Source: Streptomyces dengpaensis (GTDB taxonomy: Bacteria; Actinomycetota; Actinomycetes; Streptomycetales; Streptomycetaceae). Taken from it: a stretch of DNA of 64,000 bases. The first letter of the stretch is position 1. Each line of letters opens with the position of its first letter. Below are positions 59,980 through 64,000 of this stretch, in pieces. The notes beneath the pieces are model-generated. The model saw only the letters and a program-made list of their open reading frames with translations, made no database searches and had not been told where the DNA came from. A program made the position numbers and the translations under genes. The stretch is taken from the NCBI RefSeq assembly GCF_002946835.1, contig NZ_CP026652.1, forward strand, positions 1,488,001 to 1,552,000. The letters run 5' to 3'.

Positions 59980-61629
59980 ATGTCTGATCTGTCATGCCCG
60001 CGCCCGAACAGCCACCGACGTGGCCAACGGCGTGAACGCGGGGCTGAGCCCCTCAGCACCGAGAAGGGGTTGAGGTTGCGGCTGCGGCTGCTGGTGCTCG
60101 GGCCCTTGCTCACCGTAGTGGTGTTGTCCTCGGCGTGGGCTACGCAGGCGCCCGGTGGCATTCCTGCGGGGTGGCTGGCGCTGGCAGCCGCGCTGGGATG
60201 CGTCGGCGTGATCCTGGTCATCGACCGCATGGCCGTCAGGATGGCGGGCGAGCTTCACCGGCAGCGCACCAACTATGACGACCGGGTCCACGGCTGGCTT
60301 CGCCGGTACAAGTCCCTGGCCGAGGACGGCCCGAAGAACATCAGCGTGTTGCTGGAGCAGCTCGATCGCGGTGACCAGCCCGACTTCCCGGACTTCGGGT
60401 CGACGAAGCCGGCCCAGCCGCCGAACGATCCGTGGCGCGAGCTGGAGTCTCTTCTGATCGGGGCGAACGAAGCAGCGTGGATGGCGGTGGTCAACCGCAA
60501 GCAGGTCGAGCTGGCGTCGACGCTCGTCTACCTCGCGGGGGGCCTTCAGACGCTCGTCGTACGTGCCCTGGGCATTGTGACCGAACGCACGAAGCACGTG
60601 TCGGATCCCGACGAGCTGCACACGCTGTTCGATCTGGCCAACCTGCTCAGGCGCATCCGTCGGTCAGGGGGCCGTTTGGCGGCGCTGGGTGGTGCGAAGT
60701 CGCGTCAGGTCAACCAGCCGGTCCCGTTGCTGGACGTGTTGCGCGGCGCCGCCGGGGAGATCGAGAAGTACGCCCGGGTGCGCATCCCCCTGCCGAAGAT
60801 GGCTGTGCAGGTTCCTGGTGTCGCTGGCCCGGACGTGATCCACATTCTGTCCGAGCTCGCCGAGAACGCGACGCTGTGCTCGCCGCCCGAGACAAAGGTG
60901 TTCGTGCGAGCCGAACCAGTAGGCGCGGGACTGGCCGTGGAGATCGAAGACCGGGGCTGGGGGCTGAACGACGACCTGCTGCGCGAGTCCAACCGCCTGC
61001 TGGCCGATCCGCAGGCTTCGGACCTGTCCGAGCGGCTCAGACAGCGGCAAGTCGGGCTGCTGGTGGTCGCGAAGCTCGCCCGCCGGTACGGCATCAAGGT
61101 CGAGCTGCGAAGGAACATAACCGGCGGTACGACAGCCCTCGTGGTGGTGCCCTGGAGCCTGCTGGAAAAGCCGGGCGAGATCGAATCGTCGGGGCCGGCA
61201 GTGTCTGACAACCGGGCCGAAAGCATCCCGCCGTCGTCCACCGCCGACGCTGCCTACCGCGGTGCAATGCCAAGGGCCGCGAGCGGTCCTCGGCCGAGCT
61301 TGGTGGTCGCGGAAGGCTCGGCTCCCTCGGTGCCCCGGAAGGCTCCGGTGCAGCACGCCGCGGAACGGGCCGCTGTCCCAGCTGTCCACGATGCCTCGGC
61401 GGCACGCAGCACCCCGCCCGGCACAAGGCCGGCTCTTCCCCAACGCCCCAAGCGGCAGCAGCCCCGCGAGGAAGCCGCCCTCGACGAGCCACGCGAGGAA
61501 CCACCCATCCCGCCCCAAGCGGACTTCGTGTCCAACATCACCGGCGCGACCCGCCGGGCGGAGCACGACTGGCAGGCCGACGCTCCACAGCAACCTGCAG
61601 CGGGACCGTCGAGCCAGCCCACGGGCTAG
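59980..61629 (+). CDS. cvnA: Conservon sensor kinase-like ATPase (CvnA)
   Basis: Conservons are four-gene operons of Streptomyces whose products form a membrane complex resembling eukaryotic G-protein signalling. This 549-residue protein has two hydrophobic segments near the N-terminus (about 33-50 and 62-80). A helical region and an HATPase domain follow (N-box ILSELAENATLCSPP, G-box EDRGWGLN, RQRQVGLLVVAKLARRYG). The C-terminal 130 residues are disordered Pro/Arg-rich. ATG 59980 has GAGG upstream and begins the region usual for the family. It is followed by cvnB, C and D in standard order. Confidence 0.88.
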   Translation: MSDLSCPRPNSHRRGQRRERGAEPLSTEKGLRLRLRLLVLGPLLTVVVLSSAWATQAPGGIPAGWLALAAALGCVGVILVIDRMAVRMAGELHRQRTNYDDRVHGWLRRYKSLAEDGPKNISVLLEQLDRGDQPDFPDFGSTKPAQPPNDPWRELESLLIGANEAAWMAVVNRKQVELASTLVYLAGGLQTLVVRALGIVTERTKHVSDPDELHTLFDLANLLRRIRRSGGRLAALGGAKSRQVNQPVPLLDVLRGAAGEIEKYARVRIPLPKMAVQVPGVAGPDVIHILSELAENATLCSPPETKVFVRAEPVGAGLAVEIEDRGWGLNDDLLRESNRLLADPQASDLSERLRQRQVGLLVVAKLARRYGIKVELRRNITGGTTALVVVPWSLLEKPGEIESSGPAVSDNRAESIPPSSTADAAYRGAMPRAASGPRPSLVVAEGSAPSVPRKAPVQHAAERAAVPAVHDASAARSTPPGTRPALPQRPKRQQPREEAALDEPREEPPIPPQADFVSNITGATRRAEHDWQADAPQQPAAGPSSQPTG

Positions 61630-61714
61630 AGACCCGCTACCCCAATCCCCCACGCACCGCGCCAGGTTCGCCGTGGCGCCGACCGTACAAGGTACGGAGA
61701 TACGGAGATTTTCG

Positions 61715-62218
61715 ATGACCGACGAGACGAGCACGAGCCGCCCGGGGCAGGTCCTGGGCTGGCTGTTCGAGCCGCTGGTCAGCCTGCCCCACGTGGTCGG
61801 GGCGGTGCTGGCCTCGCAGGACGGCATGGTACTGGCCTACGCGGGCCTGGACAGCGACGAGAAGGAAGCAGAGACGAAGGCCGACCGGATGGCCGCCGTG
61901 ATCTCCGGGATGCACGGCGTAGCCCACGGGGTCGCCGAGCTCAACGGCAGCACGGGCCGGGATCTGGAACAGGTCTTGATGAAGCACAAGACCTTCTCCG
62001 TGATCGTGATGCGCGCCGGGCGCGGCGTGCCGACAGAGGTGTCACTGAGTGCTGGACGGGATCCGGCACGCGTTGACAGCGTTCTGGGGGTGTGGACCAC
62101 GTGGGAGGCGGACGAGGGTGCCGTCGCCTACGAGATGGTGCAGACCATCCGGCGGATGGGTGAGCGGCTGAGTACGCCGGCCCGTGTCAGCGGAGCTCAC
62201 GCCGGTGCCGGCCAGTGA
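61715..62218 (+). CDS. cvnB: Roadblock/LC7-domain protein (CvnB)
   Basis: A 167-residue protein of the roadblock/LC7 type: LVSLPHVVGAVLASQDGMVLAYAGL, ETKADRMAAVISGMHGVAHGVAELNG and TFSVIVMRAGRGVP. These are the usual CvnB segments. It likely binds the GTPase CvnD and regulates it. Its end overlaps the cvnC frame. ATG 61715 follows an AT-rich site with GGAGA. Confidence 0.9.
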   Translation: MTDETSTSRPGQVLGWLFEPLVSLPHVVGAVLASQDGMVLAYAGLDSDEKEAETKADRMAAVISGMHGVAHGVAELNGSTGRDLEQVLMKHKTFSVIVMRAGRGVPTEVSLSAGRDPARVDSVLGVWTTWEADEGAVAYEMVQTIRRMGERLSTPARVSGAHAGAGQ

Positions 62219-62615
62219 GATGGCGAACTTCGGCGGTCCGGCATGGACCTGTGAGGACGCCGAGGTTCCCGGCCTTTATGTCCTGACCGACGGCCAGACA
62301 ACTCCCAGTCATCCGCTGGAAGTGCAGACGATGCTGGTAACCGAGGAGACCGGGCTGGCCATCACGCTCGGGCCGGAAACCCAGCGTGCCATCGAAGTGT
62401 GCCGGGGACAGCCGACGACGGTAGCCGAGATCGCCGCCCTGATCGAGGTCCCCCTGCAGATCACCAAAGTCATCCTGTCCCGGCTCATCGACGCCGGTGC
62501 ACTGATCACCGTTGCATCGCGACCCGGCGCCCCTGCCGACATCTCACTTCTGGAGGCCGTCCTTGAGGGACTCCGCAAGCTCACTGTCGAACCTGCCGCC
62601 GCCCCCTCGTGCTAG
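62184..62615 (+). CDS. cvnC: DUF742-family protein (CvnC)
   Basis: A protein of up to 143 residues with the DUF742 pattern: VPGLYVLTDGQTTPSHPLEVQTMLVTEE and TVAEIAALIEVPLQITKVILSRLIDAGALI, a winged-helix-like region. Starts are uncertain: the GTG at 62184 overlaps cvnB by 35 bases, while the ATG at 62220 follows the cvnB stop by one base and is equally likely. It overlaps cvnD by 53 bases. Confidence 0.88.
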   Translation: MSAELTPVPASEMANFGGPAWTCEDAEVPGLYVLTDGQTTPSHPLEVQTMLVTEETGLAITLGPETQRAIEVCRGQPTTVAEIAALIEVPLQITKVILSRLIDAGALITVASRPGAPADISLLEAVLEGLRKLTVEPAAAPSC

Positions 62616-63201
62616 TGCTGCCCCGGCCACGTTGAAGGTCGTCGTGGCGGGAGGGTTCGGCGTCGGCAAGACGACGTTCGTCGGTGCCATCTCGGAGATT
62701 GCACCGCTGCGCACTGAGGCGCTGATGACCGCGGCCTCCGAGGGCATCGACGACGTTTCCCTCCTGGCCGACAAGACGGGAACCACCGTGGCCATGGACT
62801 TCGGCCGGCGCACCTTCCCTCCGCCCGCGCACGTGGTCTTGCTGCTGTTCGGCACTCCCGGGCAGGACCGCTTCTTCTTCATGTGGGACGAGCTGACCCG
62901 GGGAGCAATCGCTGCGGTCGTCCTCGCCGACACCCGGCGGTTGAAGGACTGCTGGCCCGCGGTCGACTACTTCGAGGAACGCGACATCCCCTTCCTGGTC
63001 GCGGTCAACGAATTCGACGGCGCCCACCGCTACACGCCGGACGAGGTCCGGGCCGCGCTCGAGCTCTCCGACGAAGTACCGGTCTTGGTCTGCGACGCAC
63101 GCAACACCGCCTCCGTGGCCGGCGTGCTGTTCCACCTCGTCGAATACGCGCTCTCCCGCACCCGCAATCACCCGCACATACTTCAAGGAGCCCCCCTGTG
63201 A
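62563..63201 (+). CDS. cvnD: Small GTPase of the conservon (CvnD)
   Basis: A 212-residue Ras-like GTP-binding protein: P-loop VVVAGGFGVGKTTFVGAIS, switch region FGRRTF, G3-like FGTPGQDRFF and G4-like VAVNEFDGAH (Asn-x-x-Asp). The TTG at 62563 is chosen because GGAGG lies six bases upstream. The start lies within cvnC, as usual for conservons. It overlaps the GAF gene by GTGA. Confidence 0.9.
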   Translation: MRDSASSLSNLPPPPRASAAPATLKVVVAGGFGVGKTTFVGAISEIAPLRTEALMTAASEGIDDVSLLADKTGTTVAMDFGRRTFPPPAHVVLLLFGTPGQDRFFFMWDELTRGAIAAVVLADTRRLKDCWPAVDYFEERDIPFLVAVNEFDGAHRYTPDEVRAALELSDEVPVLVCDARNTASVAGVLFHLVEYALSRTRNHPHILQGAPL

Positions 63202-63755
63202 ACGACGCCTTCGGCCCCGGAGCCAGCCAGCCGTCCGCCCTGCTCGCCCAGAGCCAGGGGCCCGACTGGCAGACGCAGTTGCCGGCCAGCTTCGACCCTG
63301 CCGCTCCTGCCATCGGCGCGCTCGACACCTTCGCCAAGACGGTGGCGGATGCGGCCGGCACCCCCTACGGCATCGTCAACTTGTTCGGCGAGCGCGAGCA
63401 GGTGTTCGTCGGCGTGGCCAATCCCACCGGCAGCGACCTTCCCCTGCTCGGCCGGAGCATGCCGTACACCCACGGGTTCTGCCCGCACGTCGCCACCCTG
63501 GGCCAGCCCTTCGTCCTGCACGACACCCTCGCCTACGCCGAGTTCGCCAGCAACCCGGTGATCGACGAGTTCGGCGTTCGTTTCTACGCTGGCGCTCCCC
63601 TCATCGACCAGCACACCAACAAGGCGCGGGGCACCGTCTGCTTCATCAGCCCCGAACCCCAGCCGCGTTCCACAGCCCGCGAGCACTGGCAGCTCGTCGG
63701 ACACCTCGGGGGCCTCCTCATGGGCGCCCTCTCCCTGCGTACTCAGCCGCAGTAG
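63198..63755 (+). CDS. GAF-domain protein
   Basis: A 185-residue protein with one GAF domain (about 35-180: ALDTFAKTVADAAGTPYGIVNLFGEREQVFVG, GRSMPYTHGFCPHV, FYAGAPLIDQHTNKARGTVCFIS). GAF proteins sense small ligands or light, or dimerise; the Cys in GFCPHV is usual in this group. GTG 63198 overlaps cvnD by four bases, so it is part of the conservon operon. Such GAF genes occur as a fifth member in some conservons. Confidence 0.87.
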   Translation: MNDAFGPGASQPSALLAQSQGPDWQTQLPASFDPAAPAIGALDTFAKTVADAAGTPYGIVNLFGEREQVFVGVANPTGSDLPLLGRSMPYTHGFCPHVATLGQPFVLHDTLAYAEFASNPVIDEFGVRFYAGAPLIDQHTNKARGTVCFISPEPQPRSTAREHWQLVGHLGGLLMGALSLRTQPQ

Positions 63756-63813
63756 CAGCACCCGCTCACCCGGCCGCACAACCCGCGACCACCACCCCGA
63801 GGGGGAGACAACG

Positions 63814-64000
63814 ATGCCCACGATGTCGTCCACGACTCCGGATCTCACGCCCGACTACGAAGCCCTGGCCCAGCACTTCGACGAGTTCGCCGCCGCGGAA
63901 GTCACCCCCCGAGTCCAGCGCATGGAGTCCTCCCCCCAAACCGTGGAACGCGACCTGGCCCTGCTCATGGCCGAGCAGGGATGGTTCGGCGCCACGATCC
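63814..64000 (+). CDS. Acyl-CoA dehydrogenase-like protein, 5' part only
   Basis: The frame from ATG 63814 (or 63823) runs to the window end: LTPDYEALAQHFDEFAAAEV, PRVQRMESSPQTVERDLALL, MAEQGWFGATI. The first helical segment followed by a QGWFG-type motif is what acyl-CoA dehydrogenase N-terminal domains show. Only 62 residues are visible, so family and function are tentative. GAGGGGGAGA lies upstream. It follows the GAF gene by 58 bases. Confidence 0.55.
   Translation, partial: MPTMSSTTPDLTPDYEALAQHFDEFAAAEVTPRVQRMESSPQTVERDLALLMAEQGWFGATI

Noticed and set aside
1..64000. Many long overlapping frames on the strand opposite to real genes
   Set aside because: They are typical GC-rich shadow frames, rich in Arg/Pro/Ala or Arg/Gly, without motifs or start signals.
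1..64000. tRNA, rRNA or CRISPR arrays
   Set aside because: No cloverleaf-like sequence, rRNA segment or spaced short repeats were recognised by eye.

Overview
The window looks like a chromosomal segment of a Streptomyces or close relative. GC is very high, GTG and TTG starts and ATGA/GTGA stop-start overlaps are common, and several lineage-typical families occur (conservon, FxLD lanthipeptide system, PF04672 methyltransferase, DUF6278-like protein). The left ~10 kb reads as ordinary chromosome. An integrase at about 10.2 kb opens a long accessory region that continues at least to the conservon at about 60 kb.

Layout. 1-10.1 kb: gamma-glutamyltransferase (cut by the window edge), a lipoprotein L,D-transpeptidase, a broken XdhC gene, a secreted S15/CocE hydrolase, a MITE-like insertion, exonuclease III, an MBL hydrolase and a PcaD-PcaC fusion. 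10.2-16.1 kb: tyrosine integrase, a second-type gpsA, HD hydrolase, Nudix hydrolase, and a DUF5919-like HTH regulator divergent from a HAD phosphatase. 16.1-23.4 kb: a minus-strand operon of three Nudix proteins (one a tandem), an ABC exporter, a tiny membrane protein, a porphobilinogen-deaminase homologue with a frameshift, an MFS exporter and a methyltransferase. 24.1-32.4 kb: an XRE/TPR regulator divergent from a tightly coupled operon that starts with a 27-residue polyproline peptide. It continues with a TIM-barrel isomerase, Gfo/Idh/MocA oxidoreductase, archaeal-type S-adenosylmethionine synthetase, HprK-like kinase, GT81-like glycosyltransferase, CofE-like glutamate ligase and AroE-like dehydrogenase. 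I regard this operon as the best candidate for an undescribed system.

32.5-36.7 kb is decayed: broken GDSL hydrolase, glycosyltransferase and phosphotransferase genes and a possible transposase remnant, with intact Nudix and peptide deformylase genes between them. 36.7-45.1 kb holds a zinc-ribbon protein, GNAT, APH, XRE/TPR, RsbW-like, LuxR-like HTH and two methyltransferase genes. 45.3-49.6 kb is a coupled set of nucleotide/RNA-type enzymes: Nudix-kinase fusion, methyltransferase-Nudix fusion, EEP nuclease-like and 2H phosphoesterase-like proteins. 49.7-59.1 kb is an FxLD-type class I lanthipeptide cluster: precursor, LanB, LanC, stand-alone SpaB-C protein and two PIMT-like methyltransferases. 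A ~74-bp imperfect direct repeat flanks 45.1-59.3 kb. 60-63.8 kb is a conservon (sensor kinase-like, roadblock, DUF742, GTPase, GAF protein), followed by the start of an acyl-CoA dehydrogenase-like gene.

A palindromic element built on GGACGTCC recurs upstream of the HD gene, in the divergent regulator/HAD region and upstream of a gene at 41.4 kb, which suggests one small regulon across the accessory region. No tRNA, rRNA or CRISPR array was recognised.
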